The notes under the pieces are model-generated. The model was not told the origin of the DNA, ran no database searches, and worked only from the letters and a program-made list of their open reading frames with translations. Source: Thermoplasmata archaeon (lineage in GTDB: Archaea > Thermoplasmatota > Thermoplasmata > Lutacidiplasmatales > UBA184). Taken from it: a DNA stretch of 21,006 nucleotides. The stretch is taken from positions 1 to 21,006 of the forward strand of contig JASHUS010000072.1 of NCBI GenBank assembly GCA_030039865.1, in the 5' to 3' direction. The stretch's first letter is position 1. Each line of letters starts with the position of its first letter. The position numbers were made by a program, and so were the translations under genes. Shown here piece after piece: positions 1 through 7,809 of this stretch.

Positions 1-2
1 GT

Positions 3-134
3 GAGTGGATACCAATTCAGCTCAAGCTGCTGCCGGGTCCGCGGATCACGGAGGAGCACCCATTGCCCGCGTCCGGGGCCCCGACCGCGTCTCACTACTT
101 TCAGACCGAGGTCGTCGCAGTAGAAGCGGATTGA
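3..134 (+). CDS. C-terminal tail of an unidentified protein (partial, runs in from the left edge)
   Basis: Reading frame 3 is open from the first base to a TGA at 132-134 and gives about 43 residues that read like a natural protein end: WIPIQLKLLPGPRIT, then a Pro/Ala-rich turn, then SHYFQTEVVAVEAD. The mixed hydrophobic and charged composition is more protein-like than the Arg/Ser-rich shadow in the neighbouring frame (5-226). Too little is present to name a family. The case rests only on composition and on the frame being open at the window edge, so a chance open frame remains possible. Confidence 0.4.
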   Translation, partial: EWIPIQLKLLPGPRITEEHPLPASGAPTASHYFQTEVVAVEAD

Positions 135-382
135 TACGTCAAGGCTTCGGACGCGGATTCCGAAATATCGCAGTCCCATCAGCACACCTTGCGTTGCTTG
201 GGAACCGGCGTACTACCATAACTTAGGTCCGAGCCCTCAGCAGCAAGCCGGCACTGGAGACTGCGAGCCATCACGCAAGACGCGATGCGGTAGTTGGGTA
301 TGTCTCAGATGGATGTACTCGTTCGACGCGATCGCCGATTTGGCCGGAGAGAATGAGTAAGTAGGCCGCGAGGCTCGGCAAC

Positions 383-1129
383 GTGATGACCGAGATCGAT
401 CGGCCGGTCAAGTCACCACCTCCGATCCGGTTCGAACGAGAGGATGAGCGCTACATCCGATCGACGTTCGTGACGCTCGACCAGCTCGCGAGTCGGTGCG
501 GGCTGACGGTGGAGGAGCTCTCCGATTGGCAGGCCCGGGGCCTCTTTCCCGTTCCGACGTATGTGACGTCGGACGGCACGGGTTGGTACTCCGCCGGGTA
601 CGCGGGGAGTATCCGACGGGCCAGGGCGAGGAAAATCGACCTTCACGCGCTGTTCATCGAAGAATTTCGGCGGGCTCTTCACCGGATTCGACGCGGGGAA
701 CCCGAACTCTATTCGACCTTCGTGCCGGAGACTGGATCCGAGGAGCAGCGTGAATCTCTTGCAGCGGAGGAACAGTGGAAGGATCTGTTGAGGGGTGAGT
801 GGGGAGTTTGCCTGAAAACTCCCTGGGTTCCGTGCATGATCCAGAAAGGGCGACTAATGCAGCAGATTTCGTCGCTCATCGCGTCCCCGCAGCCGGACAG
901 CGCCGCGTGGGCCCGAAATCTAAGGAGATTCGTGGACGCGCTGGATCGGCTGGAGCAGCAGTTTGCGCAGTGGGATCGTACGAGGTTCGGTAGATCCATC
1001 TCTCGAGATAGGTACATCACCGAGGTCCGCGCTCGGTTTCCATCGGTCTTCTCCGGAACCGTGGACACGTCCGCCGAATCTCCGATCGCAACGCGAAGAG
1101 CTAGCGGGTCACCCGGGGTAGAGTGCTAG
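383..1129 (+). CDS. DUF6058-like protein with N-terminal MerR-like helix-turn-helix
   Basis: The N-terminal part (about residues 27-65) reads as a helix-turn-helix of the MerR type followed by a short strand: VTLDQLASRCGLTVEELSDW, then ARGLFPVPTYV, then DGTGWY. The C-terminal half carries a block I recognise from DUF6058, a family mostly known from actinobacteria: a short EW..GVCL segment, then an IQKGRLMQQISSLI helix, SPQPDSAAWARNLR, a helix around VDALDRLEQQFAQWDR, and RFGRSISRDRYITEVRARFP. Family function is unknown; some database names link it to natural-product clusters. The start is GTG 383 or ATG 386, the two being adjacent. It stands alone, with 325 nt before the next gene. Transfer from bacteria is an inference. 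Recognition is from memory of the family consensus, not from a search. Confidence 0.75.
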   Translation: MMTEIDRPVKSPPPIRFEREDERYIRSTFVTLDQLASRCGLTVEELSDWQARGLFPVPTYVTSDGTGWYSAGYAGSIRRARARKIDLHALFIEEFRRALHRIRRGEPELYSTFVPETGSEEQRESLAAEEQWKDLLRGEWGVCLKTPWVPCMIQKGRLMQQISSLIASPQPDSAAWARNLRRFVDALDRLEQQFAQWDRTRFGRSISRDRYITEVRARFPSVFSGTVDTSAESPIATRRASGSPGVEC

Positions 1130-1454
1130 AATCCCATCTCAACCGACACCCCGAACCCATCCCGTTGACTCCGCTGGCGGGTCGGCCTTGAGCGGGGTCG
1201 CTTTGCGCTGCCGCCAGAAATCGAGAATCATCGCGAGGCACGCATCGACTTGGCCTCATCCCCCATCCCACGGGTGAAGAGGTTCTTTCCGCGCCCCGTA
1301 GATACGCTGGAACGTAACAAGTGCCCCGACGACGGGTATCATCCAAGTCGAGGATCGGCCCGATTCCATGCATTGTATACAACGCACGCATTCTATGCAA
1401 GTCGGGTCCGCTATTTGTACTACTCCTCGATTTCGCGATACTCGAGGGTTGGCA
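1130..1454. other. Intergenic stretch with possible promoter elements for the PKD-SBP gene
   Basis: No convincing coding frame: the minus-strand frame at 1101-2141 is Arg-rich and lies mostly antisense to the next gene. The stretch contains a perfect 10-bp palindrome, TTGTATACAA, at 1373-1382 and an AT-rich CTATTTGTA at 1411-1419. Either could be the TATA element or an operator for the gene starting near 1455. This is inference from position only. Confidence 0.3.
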
Positions 1455-4400
1455 ATGGCCGCAGCAGAGTTTCCGCGTGCCGGTTCGGGGGCGCCTCGTC
1501 GCGACGATGAGCGTGGAATGGCGACCACCGTGGCCATGGTCATCTTGATCGTGGTGGTCTTGATTATCGCTGGTGCGGGGTATCTGGGCCTGCAGGCTGT
1601 CAAGCCGAGTACAAGCTCCAGCACGTCCTGCGTTCCGTCCACGGCGTGTGCGTCTACCGAGAACGACGTCCAGTTGTTTGTGGCCCAAGGACCGAGCTAT
1701 GATCAGCAGTACGCTCAGTTGTCTGCCGGTCAATCCGTTTCGGGTACCGTGATCGCGACGGGCTCTGAGACGGTCAAGTCGTATGCGATCGCCTGGGGAG
1801 ACGGGACTACCACGGTCTCGCCCGATCCGACGATCTCCCACAGCTATTCGACGGCAGGACTCTACGTCATGTCGGCGAGCGCGGTGGACACGGGCGGCGC
1901 AGTCCACAGTGGATCGTTGGGTCTCTTTCCCGTCAATGTCAATCTCTCGTACGGCAACGCGTCGTACGGCACCTACCCATCCATCTCCACGACGTTCAAC
2001 AACGGCACCGCGAATGGCTTTGAGCCGTGGGTCACGGTCGGTGCAGCGGTGACGGTCAGCGCTTCGTACATCGGCACGCCGCCATCGCCGGGCTGGTCGA
2101 ACGGACCGATGTCGATATCGGCCGGGGCCGGCGCGGTCCAACGGAGCAACTCCGGTCCGGGGTCCTCCGTGACCGCCAGCTACACGCTAACCGCTCCCGG
2201 CACCGCGAACATCACCCTCAGAGGCAGCGCCGTGGGTCCGGGTGGAGCGAGCAATCCGATTTCCTACGTCTGGGCGGTCTACGTAGCGGCGGCGGGCACC
2301 CCGCTGGGCTGCACGTACTGCCATCCTTCCTCGAAGGCCGTGAGCCCACACCCCGGTTCGATCGTGTCGTACGAGGTCGCTCCGGGTGGCGCCGTGACGC
2401 TCGATCCGGCGGCAGACTACTATACGGTCGGAAGCGAGGTCGCCCTCAACATCTTTCAGAATCTGATCCAGTACAACGGGACCGACTCCGGTCCGGGGTA
2501 TGCGAATTACATGCCCGAGATCGCGACCTGCGTTCCCGGTAGCCCCCAATGCACGTCGCTCTACGGAAATGACCTCATATCGGGCTACAACTACACTTTC
2601 GTGATCTCGAAGACGTCGAACTTCTACGACCCAGCGACCGGAAAGTCGTGGTCCGTCTACCCATCGGACGTGTTCTTTTCGATTGCCCGACAGCTCGCCT
2701 TCGCTGACCTGCCGTCGGCGACCGTATACCCCGGCTGGATCGTCGCTCAGGCGCTCTTGCCCGAGGGTAACTCGGCGTGGGACGCCGGAATTCATGCGCC
2801 GTACAACAACACGCCCGAGAACATCCTGAGCTCGATGCTTGTGAACGATACGTCGTTCTGTCCGTCGTCGGCGATGACCAGCGCGAACGGTTGCATCACG
2901 TTCCACGTGGATGGCGCGGGCGAGACCTGGCCGGCGTTCCTGTCGTACATGTCCCATGGAACCGCCGGGAACATCGTCTCCGCGGGATGGTACATCTCGG
3001 AGGGCGCGACGGTGCCCGGCTACTCGAACGCCGGAGGTGACTTCCCCGAACTACTGCCGGGCGGCGCCACGAACACGAGCCAGCCGGCGTTCCTGAACTA
3101 TGTAGCCTCCCAGAAGCCGACGTCCTGGGATTCGTACGAGGAAATCGCGACCACCGACTATCCGCTACTGGAGCCAAACGTTGCGTTCAACGAGGTCGGG
3201 AGCGGCCCGTACTACCTCAAGAACGCCAATCCCGCGATCGGGTACGACATGGAAGCGAATCCCGCGTATCAGCAGCCTTCCGGGTGCGCGGGGGAGCCTT
3301 GGTGCCAGCCGGCCCCCGGGACGTACGCGAAGTCCGTGACGGTGTACTGGGAGGACGACGACGTTCCGGGCATTCAGGCCGCGTTGGCGGGCCAGGCCGA
3401 CTACGTCGGGATATCCTCCTCGGACACGGCGACGATGCTCGCGTTGATCCAGAAGGGGGACCTGAAGCTCGACATCATGCCGACGACCTCGGTGTACAAC
3501 TTCGCCCTCAACACGAACATAGACTTGGCGGCGCTGAAGACGTACGATCCGTATCCGGTCAACATCCAGCCCAACTCGCTCTCCTACATCGGACTGCGCG
3601 GGTTCCTGGACGCAGCGTACCCCGACGCTTCGGTGCAGGATCAGTTCAATCAGATTGAGGGGGTCCAGTTCGCGTTCAACTACGGCGGGTTCATCCCCGA
3701 GTACATGGGCGACTACTACCCGACGAACATCAGTTGGCCCAACTACGACGTGGCGACCGGGCAGTTCACGAATCCGAGCACCGACGCCTCGACGATCGGC
3801 TCGGCGGCGTGGTACTGGGCGCAGCTGAACGACCCGAGCTCCCCGGTCTACGACCCGCAGTTCGGGCCGGGCGGGATCTACAGCGCGTCGAATCCGCTCC
3901 ACGTCCCGGCGCTGTACGACCTCGGCGACCCCACGCATCAGTCGGTGTTGGACCTGTGGGGCAGCGAGGTGTCGGCGCTCTCCGGTGGCGCGATCGTGTT
4001 CGACGTATTTCCGGTCGCACCGGCAATCGTTTACTCCAACCTGCTACCGGATGGCCAGTGCCCGTGGGCCCTGTGGTTCATGGGGTGGGCTCCCGACTAC
4101 GAACAGCCGTACGACTACTGGGCGGCGTACGGAGCCGCGTCGGGCACGTACGCGGCCGCCGACACCATCTACCTCACCTTCACCAGCTCGGCGAACGACA
4201 ACCCGAGCTGCGTGAGCGGGGATGGCTGGTCGGTCCTGACGTACTGGGCGAACCAGTCGTACATCCCCCAGGAATGCCAGGGCGCGGCGTACGAGGCGGC
4301 CCTCTACTGGGCGGGCATCGCGAACACGAACTTGAACCTCGCTCAGGGAGTGGTCCAGTGGAACCAGGTCGACTCGGTGTACAACTTGCTCAACCTGTAC

Positions 4401-4538
4401 GCCAACACCCAGCAGGAGAATGAGTGGATTACCGTGGCCCCATGGGTCAATCCCGCCTCGATCGTCGCGAACGTGGTCAACGGTTGGCCCTCCCTCGAGA
4501 TGATCTACTACTCGTTCGAGGGCAACGGTGTCTCCTGA
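1455..4538 (+). CDS. Membrane-anchored PKD-domain and oligopeptide-binding (SBP family 5) surface protein
   Basis: About 1027 residues from ATG 1455. A short charged cytoplasmic tail (RRDDERG) precedes one membrane helix (about residues 24-46), so the rest should face outside. A PKD-type beta domain follows (about 92-150, with WGDGT near 114 and HSYSTAGLY), then a second Ig-like beta region (about 190-280). A linker carries a CxxCH motif (CTYCH, about 286-290). From about 305 to the end is an SBP_bac_5 / DppA-OppA-like fold: SEVALNIFQNLIQY, VYPSDVFFSIARQ, VGSGPYYLK, and the typical internal ALAGQADYVG. Cysteines come in close pairs, which suggests disulfides, and N-x-S/T sequons are frequent. 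It probably binds peptides or another solute at the cell surface. No ABC permease or ATPase gene lies nearby, so transport would need partners elsewhere. Starts at 1368, 1395 or 1518 are possible; 1455 was chosen because it leaves a short charged tail before the helix. Confidence 0.85.
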   Translation: MAAAEFPRAGSGAPRRDDERGMATTVAMVILIVVVLIIAGAGYLGLQAVKPSTSSSTSCVPSTACASTENDVQLFVAQGPSYDQQYAQLSAGQSVSGTVIATGSETVKSYAIAWGDGTTTVSPDPTISHSYSTAGLYVMSASAVDTGGAVHSGSLGLFPVNVNLSYGNASYGTYPSISTTFNNGTANGFEPWVTVGAAVTVSASYIGTPPSPGWSNGPMSISAGAGAVQRSNSGPGSSVTASYTLTAPGTANITLRGSAVGPGGASNPISYVWAVYVAAAGTPLGCTYCHPSSKAVSPHPGSIVSYEVAPGGAVTLDPAADYYTVGSEVALNIFQNLIQYNGTDSGPGYANYMPEIATCVPGSPQCTSLYGNDLISGYNYTFVISKTSNFYDPATGKSWSVYPSDVFFSIARQLAFADLPSATVYPGWIVAQALLPEGNSAWDAGIHAPYNNTPENILSSMLVNDTSFCPSSAMTSANGCITFHVDGAGETWPAFLSYMSHGTAGNIVSAGWYISEGATVPGYSNAGGDFPELLPGGATNTSQPAFLNYVASQKPTSWDSYEEIATTDYPLLEPNVAFNEVGSGPYYLKNANPAIGYDMEANPAYQQPSGCAGEPWCQPAPGTYAKSVTVYWEDDDVPGIQAALAGQADYVGISSSDTATMLALIQKGDLKLDIMPTTSVYNFALNTNIDLAALKTYDPYPVNIQPNSLSYIGLRGFLDAAYPDASVQDQFNQIEGVQFAFNYGGFIPEYMGDYYPTNISWPNYDVATGQFTNPSTDASTIGSAAWYWAQLNDPSSPVYDPQFGPGGIYSASNPLHVPALYDLGDPTHQSVLDLWGSEVSALSGGAIVFDVFPVAPAIVYSNLLPDGQCPWALWFMGWAPDYEQPYDYWAAYGAASGTYAAADTIYLTFTSSANDNPSCVSGDGWSVLTYWANQSYIPQECQGAAYEAALYWAGIANTNLNLAQGVVQWNQVDSVYNLLNLYANTQQENEWITVAPWVNPASIVANVVNGWPSLEMIYYSFEGNGVS

Positions 4539-4559
4539 GCCTGCGACGGCGACCTCCAA

Positions 4560-4589
4560 GCCCCGGCTCTACCCCTATGGGGCCGGGGC
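4560..4589 (+). terminator. GC-rich hairpin just after the PKD-SBP gene
   Basis: Starting 22 nt past the stop codon, GCCCCGG (4560-4566) can pair with CCGGGGC (4583-4589). An inner CCCC/GGGG stem closes a TAT loop (4572-4582), leaving a small bulge on the 5' side. There is no T-run after it, so a bacterial-type intrinsic terminator is not supported. An mRNA 3'-end or stabilising hairpin is more likely. Confidence 0.35.
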
Positions 4590-4686
4590 AACCCCTTCCA
4601 GCGCTGACGAAGCGATGGCCAGGCTGACCAGCCAGGGGGCCATGCCGCGGAGGCGCGTCGGGCGTTACCATCCGAGTGATCGGCTC

Positions 4687-4710
4687 GTGGGCTCCCCTCG
4701 GGGCCCCCAC
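4687..4710 (+). repeat. Second GC-rich inverted repeat in the same gap
   Basis: GTGGG (4687-4691) pairs with CCCAC (4706-4710), with an inner CCCC/GGGG pairing around a TC turn. It lies between the PKD-SBP gene and the CARF-like regulator. The role is unknown; it could be an RNA hairpin or a protein-binding palindrome. Confidence 0.3.
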
Positions 4711-4814
4711 GGCATCAATGCGAATCTGAGAAGATTTCGACGGCCGCGAGCCGAGTAGTCAGGCAGTCCGCTTCCCGTCTACGGAGAAATCAGAGCGTGA
4801 TGTGAGGACGGTCC

Positions 4815-5546
4815 ATGAGGAACGTGCAAATCAGCTTGATCGGGTCGGGGTCGGAGGGGGCGCGAATTGCACTCAAGGTTCCACCCCCGGTCGACCACGT
4901 CGTGGTTCTCCACGGTCCCGATGCACGCAGCGTGCGAGCGGCCGGAGACGTTCGCGCGACGGCCGAGATGCTCCCCGGCACTTCGTGCGATCTAAGGGAG
5001 GTCGATCCGTTCGACATGATCGACATCCTGACCCGAATCATCGAAGTGAGAAAGGAGATCGGGAGCGTGGGTGAGGCGAAGGTCACTATCGTAGCGTCGG
5101 ACGCGACGAACATAATGGCCGGCGCGGCCACGCTCGGATGTCTGCTCATCGACGCGGAGGCGTTCTACGTGAAGGAGCGTCTCGGTACCGGCCGGAATCA
5201 GCGTCTCGAAGAGCGGATCGTTCGATTCCCCCTCCCCAAGATCCATCCCCAAAATCTGAGTCGACCGTTGCGCGAAGTCCTCGGTTCACTGCCGTGGGAA
5301 ACGTCGGGGGTGATCGACAAGGCCCCGTCCTACCTCAGGAATAAGCTGGGGCTCCCACCCCAAACGGCCAGCTACCGCCTCAAGAGACTGGCGATTCTCA
5401 ACCTGGTCGAGTACTCGCCCGAAGGTCGAAATCGTCGAGCTTCGCTGACCGGCCCCGGTCGGCTGTTCGCCGCGCTGTTCTCGGCCACGCCATGCGACGG
5501 AGACGGAATCGGTGGGAGTGGACCTGTCTCGTGCACGACCCAGTGA
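4815..5546 (+). CDS. Solo CARF-like domain plus winged-helix transcription regulator
   Basis: 243 residues. The N-terminal part (about 1-125) has the Rossmann-like layout of CARF domains. The first strand and glycine turn are VQISLIGSGSEGARIAL (4-20), and the second strand is HVVVLHGPD (28-36). KVTIVASDATNIMAGAATLG (89-108) occupies the place of the usual ligand motif N-x-T/S-G-G-T-K, followed by LLIDAEAFYV. A winged helix follows (about 155-215): VIDKAPSYLRNKLGLPPQTA, then SYRLKRLAILNLVEY and a basic wing. This is the architecture of Csa3 and of the haloarchaeal HFX_2341-type regulators. The GGTK core is replaced by SDATN, so nucleotide binding may be altered or lost. ATG 4815 has a GAGG about 8 nt upstream. 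No cas genes or CRISPR repeats are in the window. It is convergent with the protease gene. Domain calls are from pattern, not a search. Confidence 0.7.
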   Translation: MRNVQISLIGSGSEGARIALKVPPPVDHVVVLHGPDARSVRAAGDVRATAEMLPGTSCDLREVDPFDMIDILTRIIEVRKEIGSVGEAKVTIVASDATNIMAGAATLGCLLIDAEAFYVKERLGTGRNQRLEERIVRFPLPKIHPQNLSRPLREVLGSLPWETSGVIDKAPSYLRNKLGLPPQTASYRLKRLAILNLVEYSPEGRNRRASLTGPGRLFAALFSATPCDGDGIGGSGPVSCTTQ

Positions 5547-5693
5547 GACTCACAACTCCCTTCCTATCGACCGACTTCGGTGATAGCTGAAGGAACGGTC
5601 CCTCACCCGGCGGAGAGTAGACCGCAGTCCCCTCTGGTGCCCGCGAGCCCCCGCCCTCTTCCTCGACGAGCCCCTGCGTCGACCTTGGTTTCC

Positions 5694-6545
5694 CTATATC
5701 CCCGGCCCGCCTCCGCGACGAGAGCTGGTGCCGCCGCGGGGCGCGAATCCGATTCGGGACCGGCCCAGATCGAACGTGACCCGGAAGCGACGAAGGAAGG
5801 CGTCCCCGAGCAAGCCGTCGTGGATGATCCTCTGGAACATGACCGCCGGGTTCGTCTGCATAACGGCGGCCGTCCCTTTCAGCCGGAACGTGCCCGCTAC
5901 TTCCGTGAAGTGCCGGGCATAATGGTAACCCGTCTCGTCCTCGCCCTCCACGGTGCGCACGGACGGAGTCCCGAGGTGCACGCCGAGATCTTCCAAGAAT
6001 CGCTCGTCGAGCACGAGGCTATCCGAGCCCGAATCCACTTCGACCCGTGCGGTGTTTCCACTGGGCAGCGACAGATCGACGAACGCGCTCATTCCAAAAT
6101 CCTCCGGGCGCCGGTAGAGCGCCACCTCCTCGTATCCGGGGTCGCCGGCGGGGCCAAGCGCACCACTCGTATGCAGCCCCAAAGCGCCGCGCTCATAGTC
6201 CAGAGTGAACGGCAGGCGCTCGAAGGGCCCCAGGCCAAGGATGCCGCCGAGGTCGCGAAGGGATCGGTCGAAGCGCGCCAGGTCGAAGCGGGACACTTTG
6301 AGATCGCTCCAGACGACGTCTCCCAGCTTGAGTGAGGGAAGGATCTCGATCGCGGAAGAGATCACTTGGCCGGACATCCGTCGACCCGTGGTCGTCTCCG
6401 ACGTAGGCGCGGTGCCCGCCCGTTCCGCGATCGCTGTCGAAATGAGGTTTGGGCCGATCCCCGTGTCGATGACAAACCGCGTCCGGATGGACCCGTTCAC
6501 GATGACGGGCACCGTTACCAAGTGCCGAACCCGTTCGAAGGGCAC
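5694..6545 (-). CDS. Two-lobed retropepsin/pepsin-like aspartic protease, cytoplasmic
   Basis: 283 residues with two copies of the clan AA aspartic-protease half. In lobe 1, RFVIDTGIGPNLIS carries the catalytic D27-T-G, and GGILGLGPFERLPFTLDY (100-117) supplies the later Gly/hydrophobic motif. In lobe 2, ARVEVDSGSDSLVLD carries D171-S-G, and GLLGDAFLRRFRVTFDL (244-260) mirrors the first late motif. Two active-site loops in one chain mean a monomeric, pepsin-like arrangement, unlike dimeric retroviral proteases. No signal peptide or membrane helix is visible, so it should be cytosolic, and the C-terminus is Gly/Arg-rich. The start is GTG 6545; an in-frame TAG lies 14 codons upstream and no ATG, GTG or TTG lies between them. 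Substrate unknown. It is convergent with the CARF-like regulator across a 147-nt gap. Confidence 0.85.
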   Translation of the reverse strand: MPFERVRHLVTVPVIVNGSIRTRFVIDTGIGPNLISTAIAERAGTAPTSETTTGRRMSGQVISSAIEILPSLKLGDVVWSDLKVSRFDLARFDRSLRDLGGILGLGPFERLPFTLDYERGALGLHTSGALGPAGDPGYEEVALYRRPEDFGMSAFVDLSLPSGNTARVEVDSGSDSLVLDERFLEDLGVHLGTPSVRTVEGEDETGYHYARHFTEVAGTFRLKGTAAVMQTNPAVMFQRIIHDGLLGDAFLRRFRVTFDLGRSRIGFAPRGGTSSRRGGGPGI

Positions 6546-6703
6546 CCACTCGCTGATGTCAGGCAGACACTCGTTCCGGAATAAATCCTAGGCCAGCCCA
6601 ACGCGCCGGGGTCGGACGTCGCGTCGACACGCTTTCGGTGATTACGTGATCCTCGACATTGTCCGTACTGGAGGGGCTAATACGGCCGGAGCCATGCTCG
6701 GCC

Positions 6704-7282
6704 GTGGGGTCGCTCGTGTTCCCCGCCTCGAAGTGGCCCCACCTCCCCATCCGGACCCGTCGTCTCACGCTCCGCCTGCCCGAATTCTCCGACGCTCCGG
6801 CGATCCAGCACGCGTGCGATGATCCCACGACTCGCTGGGGAATTCGCCATCTGCCTCAACCTTACCGGCTTGAGGACGCGATTCGATTTGTTCGGCGGAG
6901 TCGTACGGCCGCACGCGGACGACGGTCGCTCCACCTCGCGATCGCGCTCCCCGACGGACCGTTGGCCGGAATGATCGGAATCGGCCAGTTCTCGGTGATG
7001 GACGGGGTCGCCGGGCTCGGCTATTGGATTGCCCCCGAATTCCGGGGTCGCGGTTACGCGACCGAAGCCGCGCGCGCCATGTGCGACGTGGGATTCCGAG
7101 TCCTCCGGCTGCACCGCATTGAGGCGAGCGCTTTGGCCCGAAATCGCGCCTCGTTGCGAGTGCTTCACAAGGCCGGTCTCCGGCGCGAGGGAGTGCTCCG
7201 CCAGAGAGACCGCATTGGACCCGAATGGGTCGACCGGGTCTGGTTGGCTCGCTTGGCGCCCGTACGGCGGAAGAATCGTTAG
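6704..7282 (+). CDS. GNAT-family N-acetyltransferase, RimJ/RimL type
   Basis: The opening IRTRRLTLRLPEFSDAPAI is the usual RimJ/RimL start. Next come LEDAIRFVRRS, the central GYWIAPEFRGRGYATEAARAM (motif A, the acetyl-CoA pyrophosphate loop R-G-R-G-Y-A), and RIEASALARNRASLRVLHKAGL with the Asn and Ser typical of this subgroup. It ends with GLRREGVLRQRDRIGPEWVDRVWLARL. It would transfer acetyl from acetyl-CoA to a protein N-terminus or a small amine; the substrate cannot be told. Three non-ATG starts fit (TTG 6659, GTG 6704, GTG 6716); GTG 6704 is chosen as a compromise, since the conserved domain only begins about 10 residues later. It is divergent from the protease gene. Confidence 0.85.
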   Translation: MGSLVFPASKWPHLPIRTRRLTLRLPEFSDAPAIQHACDDPTTRWGIRHLPQPYRLEDAIRFVRRSRTAARGRRSLHLAIALPDGPLAGMIGIGQFSVMDGVAGLGYWIAPEFRGRGYATEAARAMCDVGFRVLRLHRIEASALARNRASLRVLHKAGLRREGVLRQRDRIGPEWVDRVWLARLAPVRRKNR

Positions 7283-7401
7283 GTCTGGCCGAGCAGGTCG
7301 TACTTCCCGGGTGCCTTGCTCAGACTCAGTCCATGGACCGTTGCGGACCTCCGTCCCCGTCGCGGGGCAATGGTCAAGTCGACCAACCGAGCTTGATCGG
7401 T

Positions 7402-7731
7402 ATGCGGCTCGAAGGAATTCCGTTCTCGGCGATCGATTGGGAAGGCATAGTCCCAGAGGAACACCCCGGAGAACAGGGCGTCGTGCGATCGCGCACGTAC
7501 ACGATCAAGGACATGCGGATCCGCATGCTCGAGTACTCTGCCGGGTACCGGGCAGATCACTGGTGCGATCGGGGGCACGTCGTACTGTGCGTGCGGGGCG
7601 CGTTCGTTTCGGAGCAGAAGGATGGAACCATCCACACCATTCGGCAGGGAGCGGCCTACGTGGTTGGCCAGGATGGAATTCCGCATCGATCCTACAGCGA
7701 AGGGGGCGCGACGCTGTTCGTCGTCGACTAG
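7402..7731 (+). CDS. DHCW-motif cupin-fold protein
   Basis: 109 residues from ATG 7402. The sequence matches the small DHCW cupin family closely: start MRLEGIPFSAIDWEGI, then EEHPGEQGVVRSRTY, MRIRMLEYSAGYRADHWCDRG with the name-giving D-H-W-C, GHVVLCVRGAF, and the end QDGIPHRSYSEGGATLFVVD with the second cupin motif (PHR) and the terminal Val-Asp. The His residues of the two motifs may bind a metal. Biochemical function is unknown. The frame is open back to 7225 (ATG 7333 also possible), but the extension is Ser/Pro/Arg-rich and unlike the family, whose members are about 105-110 residues. It lies 119 nt after the GNAT gene, same strand. Confidence 0.8.
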   Translation: MRLEGIPFSAIDWEGIVPEEHPGEQGVVRSRTYTIKDMRIRMLEYSAGYRADHWCDRGHVVLCVRGAFVSEQKDGTIHTIRQGAAYVVGQDGIPHRSYSEGGATLFVVD

Positions 7732-7809
7732 CTCCCGCGATCGCCATTGATCGCGTGCTGAGGGGACGAACCGATGGCCGAGGGAGGCTGCGAGTCGGAA
7801 ATCTCGAGG

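Noticed and set aside
5..226. 73-codon plus-strand frame at the left edge
   Set aside because: Arg/Gly/Ser-rich with no motif; the overlapping frame 3-134 reads far more like a protein end.
1373..1382. TTGTATACAA palindrome as a defined operator
   Set aside because: Single perfect 10-mer without flanking symmetry or a second copy; kept only as a possible promoter element.
1101..2141. 346-codon minus-strand frame
   Set aside because: Extremely Arg-rich and mostly antisense to the PKD-SBP gene; typical GC-rich shadow.
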